Assembly: GCF_035666175.1 (NCBI RefSeq)
Contig: NZ_CP142016.1
Span: 1 to 64,000 of the forward strand
DNA from: Riemerella anatipestifer
Lineage (GTDB): Bacteria > Bacteroidota > Bacteroidia > Flavobacteriales > Weeksellaceae
Reading direction: 5' to 3'
Length of the DNA stretch: 64,000 bases
Each line of letters starts with the position of its first letter. The first letter of the stretch is position 1. Shown piece by piece: positions 45,292 through 53,950 of this stretch. Below the pieces are notes generated by a model. It ran no database searches, was not told the origin of the DNA, and worked only from the letters and a program-made list of their open reading frames with translations. A program made the position numbers and the translations under genes.

Positions 45292-46239
45292 ATGGGCAGT
45301 AACGAAAGCATAACATTTAAAGGACTAATTACGAAATCTACGGGAAGTTGGTATCAAGTTTTGGAACAAGATACTCAGCAGTTCTACGAGGCAAGAATGA
45401 GAGGTAAATTTAAACTCCAAAAGACAAGGCTTACCAATCCTCTCGCTGTGGGAGATTGGGTAGAATTTCAGCTAGAAACCGATGGCGTTGCTTGGATTAC
45501 TAAAATAGAGTCAAGAAAAAATTATCTCATCAGAAAGTCGGTTAATTTATCCAAAGAAGCTCATATCATAGCGTCTAATATAGATGTAGCTTGTTTTCTT
45601 TACACTTTAAATAGCCCCGAAACTTCGTTAGGTTTCCTAGACCGTTTTTTGGCTTGTTGTGAGGCTTATAATATTCGTCCACTTATATTGTTCAATAAGG
45701 CAGATATGCTGAATGAAGACGATATAGAATATGTAGAAGCTCTTAGAACTATCTATCATCATATTGGTTACGATAGTCTTTTGATTTCGTCTCGTACTCA
45801 ACAGAATTTGGAGGAACTTAAAGCTATTCTTAAAGATAAAATTTCAGTATTCTTTGGGCATTCGGGTAGTGGCAAATCTACACTTGTAAATGCTCTACAA
45901 CCAGGGCTTAATTTAAGGACTGGCGAAGTGTCAGAAGTTCACCTCAAGGGTAAACATACCACGACTTTTGCTCAAATGCATTTTTGGAACTTCGGCGGTA
46001 GCGTTATAGATACGCCAGGAGTTAGAGAATTTGCGATGATAGATGTTGAAAAGGAGGAAATACAGCATTATTTCCCTGAAATATTTAGAACGAGAGAGGA
46101 CTGTAAATTTCACAATTGCTTGCACCTTAACGAACCTAAATGTGCCGTGCTTTCTGCTATAGAAAGCGGTGATGTTCTTGAAAGCCGTTACGCTACCTAT
46201 ACTAAACTAATGGAAGAGTCTGAAGAACAAGGATTTTAA
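45292..46239 (+). CDS. rsgA: Ribosome small subunit-dependent GTPase RsgA
   Basis: Circularly permuted GTPase that acts late in 30S maturation. The 315-residue protein has an N-terminal OB fold. The GTPase motifs come in permuted order: NKAD (G4), the P-loop GHSGSGKSTLVNAL (about residues 189-202), the G2 HTTTF and G3 DTPG. A zinc-finger region CKFHNCLHLNEPKC lies near the end. Immediately downstream is the frameshifted anmK gene on the other strand. Confidence 0.96.
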   Translation: MGSNESITFKGLITKSTGSWYQVLEQDTQQFYEARMRGKFKLQKTRLTNPLAVGDWVEFQLETDGVAWITKIESRKNYLIRKSVNLSKEAHIIASNIDVACFLYTLNSPETSLGFLDRFLACCEAYNIRPLILFNKADMLNEDDIEYVEALRTIYHHIGYDSLLISSRTQQNLEELKAILKDKISVFFGHSGSGKSTLVNALQPGLNLRTGEVSEVHLKGKHTTTFAQMHFWNFGGSVIDTPGVREFAMIDVEKEEIQHYFPEIFRTREDCKFHNCLHLNEPKCAVLSAIESGDVLESRYATYTKLMEESEEQGF

Positions 46240-46241
46240 AG

Positions 46242-47308
46242 TTATAATAATGCTCCATTCAGAAATAATACTCCAGAGCTGTGGTTATACTTTGCTCCTG
46301 TTACAGATGCCAAAACATTGGTTTTACCTTGCCACTTCAAAAGTCCTAACAAACCAAAAATAAGAGCTTCTTTGTATTCCAAAACTTCCGAAGACGGAAT
46401 AATTATTTCTATATGAGGAGCTAAAAAACTCAGTCTTTCAATAAGAAATTGATTGTAAGCTCCACCCCTCCTGTAATCAAAAGTCTTTTGCCGATATTCG
46501 TATCCAAAACATTGGCTATTTGTATAGCTATATGTTCTACCAAACTTGCCAATAAGTCTTTAGGCTCTAAAGAAAATGTTTCTATAATTGGGATAAACCA
46601 TTCATTCACCTGTTCAATTCCTAAAGATTTGGGGTGAGATTGTTTATAAAAGGATAGGGCATTAAGTTTATCAACAAGAGTTTGGTATATCTTACCACTT
46701 CTAGCAATTTCTCCGTTTTTATCATAAGGAAAAGAAAAATACTTTTCGGAATAATAATTCAATAATGTATTCACGGGGCAAATATCAAAAGCCAATCTTT
46801 CCCCATTTCTTTTGTACGAAATATTAGAAAACCCTCCTAGATTAAGACAAAAATCGTAGTCCGAAAACAGCAACTCATCACCCATAGGTACCAACGGTGC
46901 TCCTTGCCCACCTAAACGGACATCTTGCACTCTAAAATCGCCTACTATCGGAACATTTATCTCTTTTGAAACAGTTGGTAAATTACCTATTTGCAAAGTA
47001 AAACCACCTTTAGGATTGTGCCACACTGTATGCCCATGACTGGTAATTAAATCCAAATTTTTAATATTTTCTATTTTAATAAACCTTAATATTTCTTGAT
47101 TAAGATAGTTTGAGTATTCTGCATTTAGTAACGCTACTTCCTGCTTTGTTTGTTGAGCAGCAGACTTTAGCTTCATCTGCCATTCCTTAGGATACGGATA
47201 GGTTTGAGCCTTTATAATTTCAAAATCATAAGTACTTTCATCTATTTTAAAATAGCAAAAATCAATTCCGTCTAATGAAGTACCAGACATCACCCCAATA
47301 ATGTACAT
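46242..47308 (-). pseudogene. anmK: Anhydro-N-acetylmuramic acid kinase, frameshifted
   Basis: AnmK phosphorylates and opens 1,6-anhydro-MurNAc in cell-wall recycling. From ATG (47308) the frame reads MYIIGVMSGTSLDGIDFCYF, GHTVWHNPKGG and so on up to RLLITGG, then breaks and ends at 46430 after 292 residues. Reading on in the next frame restores the family C-terminus (GAYNQFLIERLSFLAPHIE, SSEVLEYKEALIFGLLG, SVTGA, SSGVLFLNG) to TAA at 46242. The break is a C4 run (46465-46468) where GGAGGTGGA would be expected but GGAGGGGTGGA is seen, an extra two bases. Repaired length is about 354 residues, as usual for AnmK. It may be a true lesion or a sequencing error. Confidence 0.9.
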
Positions 47309-47369
47309 TTTTTCTCTTTTATATTTTTATTATGGCATTCCCTTTTCCGAGTCTTTACCCTAGGCTAAA

Positions 47370-47446
47370 AGGGGCGGGCTTTCGGCTTTATCTTTTTCAT
47401 CGGTCGTACCTCCCTCAGAAAAAGGATATCGCCTCTATCCCTAATG
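47370..47446. other. Structured GC-rich intergenic element of unknown nature
   Basis: In the gap between anmK and the phosphorylase gene a GC-rich block stands out from the A/T-rich surroundings: GGGGCGGGCTTTCGGC, then TATCTTTTTC (47389-47398) pairing with GAAAAAGGATA (47418-47428), closed outside by GGC/GCC (47384-47386 with 47431-47433). A 44-codon ORF (ATG 47332 to TAA 47466, plus strand, starting MAFPFPSLYPRLKG) overlaps it. I recall similar blocks in intergenic regions of other flavobacteria, but cannot name it. It could be an extragenic repeat, a small RNA or a gene remnant. Confidence 0.45.
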
Positions 47447-47509
47447 CAGAACAATTGCCAATTTAAGTAAAATTGTTGAAATTAGAAGTCTTTCATTTAT
47501 AACTATAAA

Positions 47510-47527
47510 AGGAGGCAAAAGCCTCCT
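47510..47527 (-). terminator. Terminator after the nucleoside phosphorylase gene
   Basis: AGGAGGC pairs with GCCTCCT (7 bp, four-base loop), followed by TTTTAT on the minus strand. Confidence 0.75.
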
Positions 47528-47566
47528 CATTATGTAGTTCTGTTAGATATTATAAATTTTGAGTTT

Positions 47567-48421
47567 TTATTTGATAATTCTATCCAACACCCATTCTATC
47601 ATATTTTTTTCTGAAGCGTGGTGGTCTGCAGAAAACTCTCCTCTACGGCGATTAGCAATTACACAGTTTACGGTAAGAGCCTTATGACCAAGTAGTTTTG
47701 ATAGACCATAGATTGCGGAAGTTTCCATCTCAAAATTAGAAACGCCTAAATCATTAAGGGTTTCTAAAAAGTTTTCATCTACCGCTTTAAGCCTTAGCTG
47801 TCTTCCTTGTGGAGCATAGAATCCAGGGAAAGTAGCCGTATTTCCGTGGTATTTGGCATCTTTGTAATAATCTGAAATATCTTCTGCCCAGTCTGAAAAA
47901 TAAAGCATTGATTTTATTTTCTCATAAGGGAACTTTTCTAAGAAATTTCTAGAAAATTTATTTTCAAACTGATAGTCTTGGTAGAAATGTAACAAACCAT
48001 CAAGCCCCACCACATTTTGAGTTACCAACATATTATCTACCTCTATATCAGGGTTTACGCTACCGCAAGTTCCTAAACGGAACAACTGTAACGCAGTATG
48101 CTCTGACTTGAATTCTTTATTTTTCAAATCAATATTTACCAAGGCATCTAGCTCATTCATTACGATGTCTATATTCTCAGTACCAATACCTGACGACATT
48201 ACCGTAATTCTTTCTCCTCTAAGCGTCCCTGTATGAGTATAGAATTCTCTTTTGTTCTTTTTGATTTCTATTTTATCAAAATACTTAGAAACCTTAGGAA
48301 CACGGTCTGGGTCTCCTACCAAAATTATTTTTTCTGCAATATCCTCTGGAAGCAAATTAAGGTGATACACACTTCCGTCTTCATTAAGCACCAGTTCTGA
48401 TGCAGCTAACTTATTAAGCAT
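47567..48421 (-). CDS. Nucleoside phosphorylase (uridine phosphorylase-like)
   Basis: 284-residue protein of the PNP/UDP family: phosphate-binding VGDPDRVPKVSKYF (about residues 35-48), MSSGIGTENIDIVMNEL, RLGTCGSVNPDIEVDN, and NFEMETSAIYGLSKLLGHKA with the ribose-binding Glu/Met. It cleaves a nucleoside to base and ribose-1-phosphate. Uridine is the likeliest substrate given FxMExxx-type residues and its relation to the salvage gene udk nearby, but other nucleosides cannot be excluded. Confidence 0.9.
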   Translation of the reverse strand: MLNKLAASELVLNEDGSVYHLNLLPEDIAEKIILVGDPDRVPKVSKYFDKIEIKKNKREFYTHTGTLRGERITVMSSGIGTENIDIVMNELDALVNIDLKNKEFKSEHTALQLFRLGTCGSVNPDIEVDNMLVTQNVVGLDGLLHFYQDYQFENKFSRNFLEKFPYEKIKSMLYFSDWAEDISDYYKDAKYHGNTATFPGFYAPQGRQLRLKAVDENFLETLNDLGVSNFEMETSAIYGLSKLLGHKALTVNCVIANRRRGEFSADHHASEKNMIEWVLDRIIK

Positions 48422-48440
48422 AATTATATATTTTTTATTT

Positions 48441-48770
48441 TTATCCTCCTACTCGTTTTGTTTTATATCCCATCTCTTTAAGAATGTCCATTATCTTATC
48501 TCTATTGTCGCCTTGTATAATGATAACACCGTCTTTTTCGGAGCCACCTATTCCTAAAGTTGTTTTAATTTTTTTAGAAATTTGTTTCAGTTCATCATCA
48601 TTACCTTCAAAGCCTTCAATCAGAGTTACGGGCTTACCATTTCTCCCTTTTTTTTCATATTTACAGATAAGAGGCTCTTTCTGAATAGAAGTTTCTACCT
48701 CTTCTTCAAGCTCAAAATCTTGCTCTATATGATCAGGAAAAAGGTTCTTTAGTTGGTCTCTTAAATCCAT
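48441..48770 (-). CDS. eIF1/SUI1-family (YciH-like) translation factor
   Basis: 109-residue protein with the SUI1 core: KGRNGKPVTLIEGFEGNDDE, LKQISKKIKTTLGIGGSEKD, GVIIIQGDNRDKIMDILKEMGYKTKRVG. Bacterial YciH affects fidelity of initiation in a way related to eIF1 and IF-3. It lies 19 bp upstream of the phosphorylase gene and is probably co-transcribed. Confidence 0.9.
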   Translation of the reverse strand: MDLRDQLKNLFPDHIEQDFELEEEVETSIQKEPLICKYEKKGRNGKPVTLIEGFEGNDDELKQISKKIKTTLGIGGSEKDGVIIIQGDNRDKIMDILKEMGYKTKRVGG

Positions 48771-48898
48771 GTTTCAAAGGTAGTAATTTGTTCTTAATTC
48801 TGATGCTATTTTGGAAGTGATTTTTTGCAGTTCTTCATAAAGAAAAAATCCAAACCTAGTTATTAAGTTTGGATTTTTAGATATAAAATAGTTAATGT

Positions 48899-50473
48899 TT
48901 ATCGTGCAATGTTAACAGCTCTAGTTTCTCTAATCACCGTGATTTTTACTTGTCCTGGATAAGTCAGTTCATTTTGAATTTTCTCTGAAATATCATAAGA
49001 AAGTTGAGCGGCTACACTATCATTTACTTTAGCACTCTCTACCATTACTCTAAGCTCTCTACCTGCTTGGATAGCGTAAGCACTAGAAACTCCTTCAAAA
49101 CTCAATGCTGCTGCTTCTAAATCTTTTAACCTTTGGATATAAGATTCTAAAACCTGTCTTCTCGCTCCAGGTCTTGCACCTGAAATTCCGTCTGCTACTT
49201 GGATAATAGGAGAGAGAAGGGAAGTCATTTCTATTTCGTCGTGGTGTGCACCTATGGCATTTACCACTTCTGGATTTTCTCCAAATTTTTCTGCCCACTG
49301 CATACCTAACAAAGCGTGAGGAAGTTCAGACTCTTGTTCTGGTACTTTACCAATATCGTGTAGTAGACCAGCTCTCTTAGCTAATTTCACATTAAGACCT
49401 AGCTCTGCCGCCATAGTAGCCGCTATATTAGCCACCTCACGAGAGTGCTGTAATAAATTCTGCCCATAAGAAGAACGATACTTCATTCTACCTACTATTT
49501 TTACTAGCTCTGGGTGTAAACCGTGTATTCCTAAATCTATAATAGTTCTTTTACCAACTTCTATAATTTCTTCTTCTATTTGCTTTCTTGTTTTTTCTAC
49601 AATTTCCTCAATTCTTGCAGGGTGAATTCTACCGTCTGTAACTAATCTGTGGAGAGATAGCCTTGCTATTTCTCTTCTCACAGGGTCAAAACAAGATAAA
49701 AGGATAGCTTCTGGTGTATCATCTACTATAATTTCTACGCCTGTAGCTGCTTCTAAAGCACGGATATTTCTACCTTCTCTACCGATAATTCTCCCTTTAA
49801 CATCATCAGATTCTATATTAAATACAGATACCGAATTTTCTATAGCTTGTTCTGTTCCTATTCTTTGGATAGTTTGGATAACTATCTTTTTAGCTTCGTT
49901 CTTTGCATTAAGTTGAGCTTCCTCCATTATGTTCTGAACATAAGATTGAGCTTTAGTTTTAGCTTCAGATTTCATGGTTTCTACCAATTCCTCTTTAGCC
50001 TCTTCAGCAGAGTAGCCTGAAACTTTTTCCAAAAGTTCTACTTTTTTAGCAATAGCAACGCTAAGCTTTTCTTGTTTCTTCTCTAGTTGTTCTTCCTTTC
50101 TAGAAAGGTCGCTAAGTTTCTTGTCTAAATCTTTTTCTAATTTACCTACTTTGCTTAGTTCGTCATTTAGTTTCTGCTCTTTATCTCTCGCTCTTTTCTC
50201 AACCTCCTGCATTTTCTTTTCTCTCTGTTGTATGTGAGCATCATGTTCTGTTTTGAGCTCTAAAAAGCGTTCTTTAGCTTGTATGTTTTTTTCTTGCTTT
50301 ATACTTTCAGCTTTTACTTTAGCCTTTTCTATTAAATTCTCTGCGTTTTTCTTAGCATCTTCCACAATGAATTTTGCCTTAGAATTCAACGAGCTTTTAG
50401 CAAAAGCGAATCCTATAGCGGCTCCCACTATAAGACTACCGAGTATACTGATGATTAAAACTACTGTATCCAT
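48899..50473 (-). CDS. rny: Ribonuclease Y
   Basis: Membrane-anchored endoribonuclease for mRNA decay. The 524-residue protein has an N-terminal membrane segment ([20 protein letters not shown], residues 5-24), a long coiled coil (about 30-200), a KH domain with [20 protein letters not shown] and an HD domain with [10 protein letters not shown] (about residues 369-378) and [11 protein letters not shown]. All catalytic residues appear present. The 6S RNA gene ends 36 bp upstream of its start. Confidence 0.97.
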   Translation of the reverse strand: MDTVVLIISILGSLIVGAAIGFAFAKSSLNSKAKFIVEDAKKNAENLIEKAKVKAESIKQEKNIQAKERFLELKTEHDAHIQQREKKMQEVEKRARDKEQKLNDELSKVGKLEKDLDKKLSDLSRKEEQLEKKQEKLSVAIAKKVELLEKVSGYSAEEAKEELVETMKSEAKTKAQSYVQNIMEEAQLNAKNEAKKIVIQTIQRIGTEQAIENSVSVFNIESDDVKGRIIGREGRNIRALEAATGVEIIVDDTPEAILLSCFDPVRREIARLSLHRLVTDGRIHPARIEEIVEKTRKQIEEEIIEVGKRTIIDLGIHGLHPELVKIVGRMKYRSSYGQNLLQHSREVANIAATMAAELGLNVKLAKRAGLLHDIGKVPEQESELPHALLGMQWAEKFGENPEVVNAIGAHHDEIEMTSLLSPIIQVADGISGARPGARRQVLESYIQRLKDLEAAALSFEGVSSAYAIQAGRELRVMVESAKVNDSVAAQLSYDISEKIQNELTYPGQVKITVIRETRAVNIAR

Positions 50474-50508
50474 TTATATATATTTATTAATTTTTAACTT
50501 TTTTCCAT

Positions 50509-50683
50509 AAAAAAACCTACAACCATTCTGTAAGATTAAAAGAGTAAACTCCTAATCAACACGATTCAGGTTAAGTCTTACTATCTGTAATCCGTGATAA
50601 AACGGCACGCCATCTAGCAAGCATTTACCCAGTATTAGTTTAGCGTTGAGTTTACCTTAATTAGTGTTAGAACAGTTGCAGGC
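50509..50683 (-). ncRNA. ssrS: 6S RNA (SsrS), 6S-Flavo type
   Basis: About 175 nt on the minus strand between zapA and rny. The ends pair: the 5' arm CCTGCAACTGTTCT with the 3' arm AGAATGGTTGTAGG, 14 pairs including wobbles, next to a second pairing GGTAAACTC with GAGTTTACT. An open central region and a terminal hairpin closed by CGTG/CACG follow, and the transcript ends in a T run. That closing stem, internal bubble and apical hairpin shape is that of 6S RNA, which inhibits the RNA polymerase holoenzyme. The place next to zapA is the usual 6S neighbourhood. A covariance search would confirm it. Confidence 0.8.
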
Positions 50684-50739
50684 AAAATTTCACACAATAA
50701 AAGGAAAGAAATTTATTGTATCCTAATTATTGTTTCTAT

Positions 50740-51018
50740 TTACTCGTCCAATAATTGACTGAGGCTGCTCAATCTCTTTTGGACTGTTTCTATATTATTC
50801 TCTCCATTTTGTTTGGCTACTTCTGCATTAGTACCTAGTTTTAACGCACACATTGCCAAAACATCTTGTTTATCTTGAACATTAAAATTAGTTTCAAACT
50901 CCTTAATCATCGTCTCTATTTGTTTTCCTACCTTACGGAGTGTTTCTTCTTCGTCGGCAGGTACATTAAGTGGGTATCTTCTACCAGCTATATTGATATT
51001 GATTCTACGCACTTCCAT
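50740..51018 (-). CDS. zapA: Cell division protein ZapA
   Basis: 92-residue protein that bundles FtsZ filaments. It begins MEVRRININIAGRRYPLNVP, the ZapA N-terminal strand pattern, and continues into a long coiled coil (EEETLRKVGKQIETMIKEF, VLAMCALKLGT). It overlaps the upstream coiled-coil gene by one base, so the pair is coupled. The 6S RNA gene is 56 bp downstream. Confidence 0.92.
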   Translation of the reverse strand: MEVRRININIAGRRYPLNVPADEEETLRKVGKQIETMIKEFETNFNVQDKQDVLAMCALKLGTNAEVAKQNGENNIETVQKRLSSLSQLLDE

Positions 51019-51320
51019 TACAAGCCTTTATTTTGAAGTTGTGCAATACAGGCATCTATTTCCTTAATAAGCCTATTGATATGGTTTTTCATCAATCTAT
51101 TATGGTTGGGATTACCCGATATTGCAGAAACTAACTTTATTTCTTTATATTTTTCCAACAATTCCTGATGAGCTTTTTTTTCTGCATCTAATTTCTTCTT
51201 CGTTTCATTATGACTATCCAAAAGAGCCGAATAATCATCTTTAAGCTTTTGATAATCACTTCTTAAGTGGATTACCTTTTGTTCAACTTCTGAAAAATGA
51301 TTTTCTATCTCTTTTAGCAT
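51018..51320 (-). CDS. Small coiled-coil protein upstream of zapA
   Basis: 100 residues, almost entirely heptad-rich coiled coil (SEVEQKVIHLRSDYQKLKDD, KKLDAEKKAHQELLEKYKEI), then a conserved-looking NPNHNRLMKNHINRLIKEI tail. It has the size and shape of ZapB-like cell-division proteins, and its one-base overlap with zapA supports a shared job. The name is not certain. Confidence 0.75.
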   Translation of the reverse strand: MLKEIENHFSEVEQKVIHLRSDYQKLKDDYSALLDSHNETKKKLDAEKKAHQELLEKYKEIKLVSAISGNPNHNRLMKNHINRLIKEIDACIAQLQNKGL

Positions 51321-51488
51321 ATCCTCAGGATGTGTTCTAACCTTGACACAAAAGTATAAAAAAAACTTCGCCTACTAAAAGGATTTTTCAACTTTTTTAA
51401 ACACTGCTTAGTTATAGTATTTATGTACTCGAGTATTTAAAGCGTTTAATATTTTGATTGTTTGAGGTTTATAGTGAGCTGTAAAAAA

Positions 51489-51496
51489 TACTTTTG
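51489..51496 (+). promoter_or_regulatory. Candidate -7 element for parE
   Basis: TACTTTTG matches TAnnTTTG, 78 bases before the parE start; TTTG at 51461-51464 is 24 bases away, slightly long. Nothing else was recognised in the 254-bp gap 51321-51574 beyond a TACTCGAGTA palindrome at 51426-51435. Confidence 0.4.
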
Positions 51497-51574
51497 TTTA
51501 AAATTTTTCTTTTAAAATAGGTTTGCTTAAATTTGTGGGTTATTGTTTTTTACATTAAAAAAAGAGGCTTATTT

Positions 51575-53434
51575 ATGAGTGAAGCATTACAACAGGTTAA
51601 TTATTCCGAAGATAACATTAGAACTCTCGATTGGCAAGAGCATATTAGACTTCGTCCAGGTATGTATATTGGGAAGTTGGGAGATGGTTCATCGGCTGAT
51701 GATGGTATCTATATTTTATTAAAGGAAATTCTGGATAACTCCATAGATGAGTTCAGAATGAAAGCTGGTAAAAGGATAGAAATCAAGCTAGATGACAGAA
51801 AAGTCCAAATCCGAGATTATGGAAGGGGAATCCCTTTGGGGAAAGTGGTAGACGCTGTTTCTAAAATGAATACTGGAGGGAAATATGACAGTAAGGCATT
51901 TAAGAAATCGGTGGGACTTAACGGAGTAGGTACAAAAGCAGTTAATGCTTTATCCGAATATTTCAGGGTAAAATCGGTGCGAGATAATAAAACTAAAGTG
52001 GCTGAATTTTGCAGAGGTAATATCACAGAGAATTTTCCAGAAGAAGACTCTAGCGATAGAAACGGAACTGAAATTACCTTTATTCCAGATGCTGAAATAT
52101 TTTTGAATTATAAATTCAGAAAAGAGTATATAGAGCGTATGCTCAGAAACTACGCTTATCTAAACCCAGGTCTTAAAATCATTTTTAATGGAGAAACTTA
52201 TTTTTCCGAAAATGGACTGAAAGATTTATTGGAGGAAGAAATGGAAAGCCAAACGCTTTATCCAATTGTACATCTTAAAGGTGATGATATAGAAGTGGCC
52301 ATTACTCACTCGGATAAGTCTCAAACGGAAACTTACTTTTCGTTTGTTAATGGGCAAAATACTACACAAGGAGGAACGCACCTTAATGCCTTTAGAGAAG
52401 CTTATGTAAAAACAATACGAGAATTTTTCAATAAAAACTTTGATGCTTCGGACATTAGAAAGTCCATTATTGCCGCGATTTCTATAAATGTAGAAGAGCC
52501 TGTCTTTGAATCTCAAACCAAAACCAAGTTAGGCTCTAATGATATTGGTCCACAAGGTCCTACCGTAAGAACTTTTGTGATAGATTTTCTTAAGACCAAA
52601 TTAGATAATTTCCTACATAAAAACCCAGAAGTTGCAGAGGCAATTTATAAGAAAATACTAGTTTCTGAAAGAGAAAGAAAAGAACTTTCTGGAATACAAA
52701 AACTCGCTAGAGAAAGAGCTAAAAAGGTATCTCTACACAATAAAAAACTAAGAGATTGTAGGCAACACTACAATGAGCAAAAAGCCGATAGAAAATCAGA
52801 AACTCAGATTTTTATAACGGAGGGAGATTCTGCATCAGGGTCTATCACTAAGTCTAGAGATGTAGAAACTCAAGCCGTGTTTTCTCTCAAAGGGAAACCA
52901 CTTAACTGCTACGGACTTACCAAGAAAGTAGTGTATGAAAATGAGGAATTCAACCTCTTACAAGCCGCACTTAATATAGAGGAAAGTTTAGAAGATTTAA
53001 GATACAATCAAGTCATTATTGCTACCGATGCCGATGTGGACGGTATGCACATTAGATTATTGATGATAACTTTCTTTCTTCAGTTTTTCCCTGATTTAAT
53101 TAAAAATGGACATTTGTATATCTTACAAACACCATTGTTTAGGGTAAGGAATAAGAAAGAAACTCGCTATTGCTACACAGAAGAAGAGCGTATAAAAGCA
53201 CTAAATGAACTTGGTAAAAACCCTGAAATCACTAGATTTAAAGGTCTTGGAGAAATCTCTCCAGAGGAATTTAAACACTTTATAGGGAAAGACATTAGAC
53301 TTGAACCTGTGGTGATAGGGAAAGACCAAACTATAGACCAAATTCTAGAATTTTACATGGGTAAAAACACACCTGATAGACAGCAGTTTATTCTAGAAAA
53401 TTTAGTTGTAGAAGAAGTTATAGAAGGAGAATAA
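51575..53434 (+). CDS. parE: DNA topoisomerase IV subunit B
   Basis: ATPase subunit that decatenates daughter chromosomes with ParC. The protein is 619 residues from [12 protein letters not shown]-type ATPase motifs ([32 protein letters not shown]), EGDSASGSI of the TOPRIM domain (about residues 422-430) and [13 protein letters not shown] use the ATG at 51575 because the upstream in-frame codons ([12 protein letters not shown]) are hydrophobic and unlike the family. GyrB is the alternative, but the partner gene downstream is ParC-like. Confidence 0.93.
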   Translation: MSEALQQVNYSEDNIRTLDWQEHIRLRPGMYIGKLGDGSSADDGIYILLKEILDNSIDEFRMKAGKRIEIKLDDRKVQIRDYGRGIPLGKVVDAVSKMNTGGKYDSKAFKKSVGLNGVGTKAVNALSEYFRVKSVRDNKTKVAEFCRGNITENFPEEDSSDRNGTEITFIPDAEIFLNYKFRKEYIERMLRNYAYLNPGLKIIFNGETYFSENGLKDLLEEEMESQTLYPIVHLKGDDIEVAITHSDKSQTETYFSFVNGQNTTQGGTHLNAFREAYVKTIREFFNKNFDASDIRKSIIAAISINVEEPVFESQTKTKLGSNDIGPQGPTVRTFVIDFLKTKLDNFLHKNPEVAEAIYKKILVSERERKELSGIQKLARERAKKVSLHNKKLRDCRQHYNEQKADRKSETQIFITEGDSASGSITKSRDVETQAVFSLKGKPLNCYGLTKKVVYENEEFNLLQAALNIEESLEDLRYNQVIIATDADVDGMHIRLLMITFFLQFFPDLIKNGHLYILQTPLFRVRNKKETRYCYTEEERIKALNELGKNPEITRFKGLGEISPEEFKHFIGKDIRLEPVVIGKDQTIDQILEFYMGKNTPDRQQFILENLVVEEVIEGE

Positions 53435-53453
53435 ATTTGTGTATTAAAAAACT

Positions 53454-53948
53454 ATGAGATTAAGTAATAAGGTAAGAACTCCCTATTATCAGTTTATATT
53501 TACTTTGGCAAATATAACGCTATTGGTAGGTTTAATTTTCTTTATACTACAAAATAAAGTAGCAAAACTATTTACTATACCTATTGATATTGGTATTATA
53601 GCTTTTGCCATTCTTCTATATCTCATTTTTTATATCAGGGGAAGACAAATTTTTGAGTACGATAGTGATGGCGAAGCCCTTAATTTTCAAAATAGAAATA
53701 TCATTGATTCTCTAGGCAAAAACGCAAAAGATGAATTTCCAAAATATAAATTAGATTCTTACGAAATAGTTGATGTTTTCCTGTTTAGAAGATTATATAT
53801 AAGACTAAAAAATAAGAAAGGAAGTTTGACTGTGCTTAAATACGATATTTCTTACCTTAATAGTAAAGAGATAAAAGATTTAAAACTATCGCTTAACAGA
53901 ACCATAAAATCAAATCAAGAAAACTCTAACAATAGAGATATAAATTAG
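53454..53948 (+). CDS. Small membrane protein between parE and parC
   Basis: 164 residues. Two membrane segments (about 14-34 and 44-63) are followed by a soluble, beta-rich domain (EYDSDGEALNFQNRNIID, KGSLTVLKYDISYLN). No family known to me. It is 19 bp after parE and two bases before parC, so it is in the same operon. Residue patterns do not show a topoisomerase function. Confidence 0.75.
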   Translation: MRLSNKVRTPYYQFIFTLANITLLVGLIFFILQNKVAKLFTIPIDIGIIAFAILLYLIFYIRGRQIFEYDSDGEALNFQNRNIIDSLGKNAKDEFPKYKLDSYEIVDVFLFRRLYIRLKNKKGSLTVLKYDISYLNSKEIKDLKLSLNRTIKSNQENSNNRDIN

Positions 53949-53950
53949 TA

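Noticed and set aside
51426..51435. TACTCGAGTA palindrome before parE as an operator
   Set aside because: A single 10-bp palindrome in A/T-rich intergenic DNA is not enough; there is no second copy nearby or known regulator pattern.
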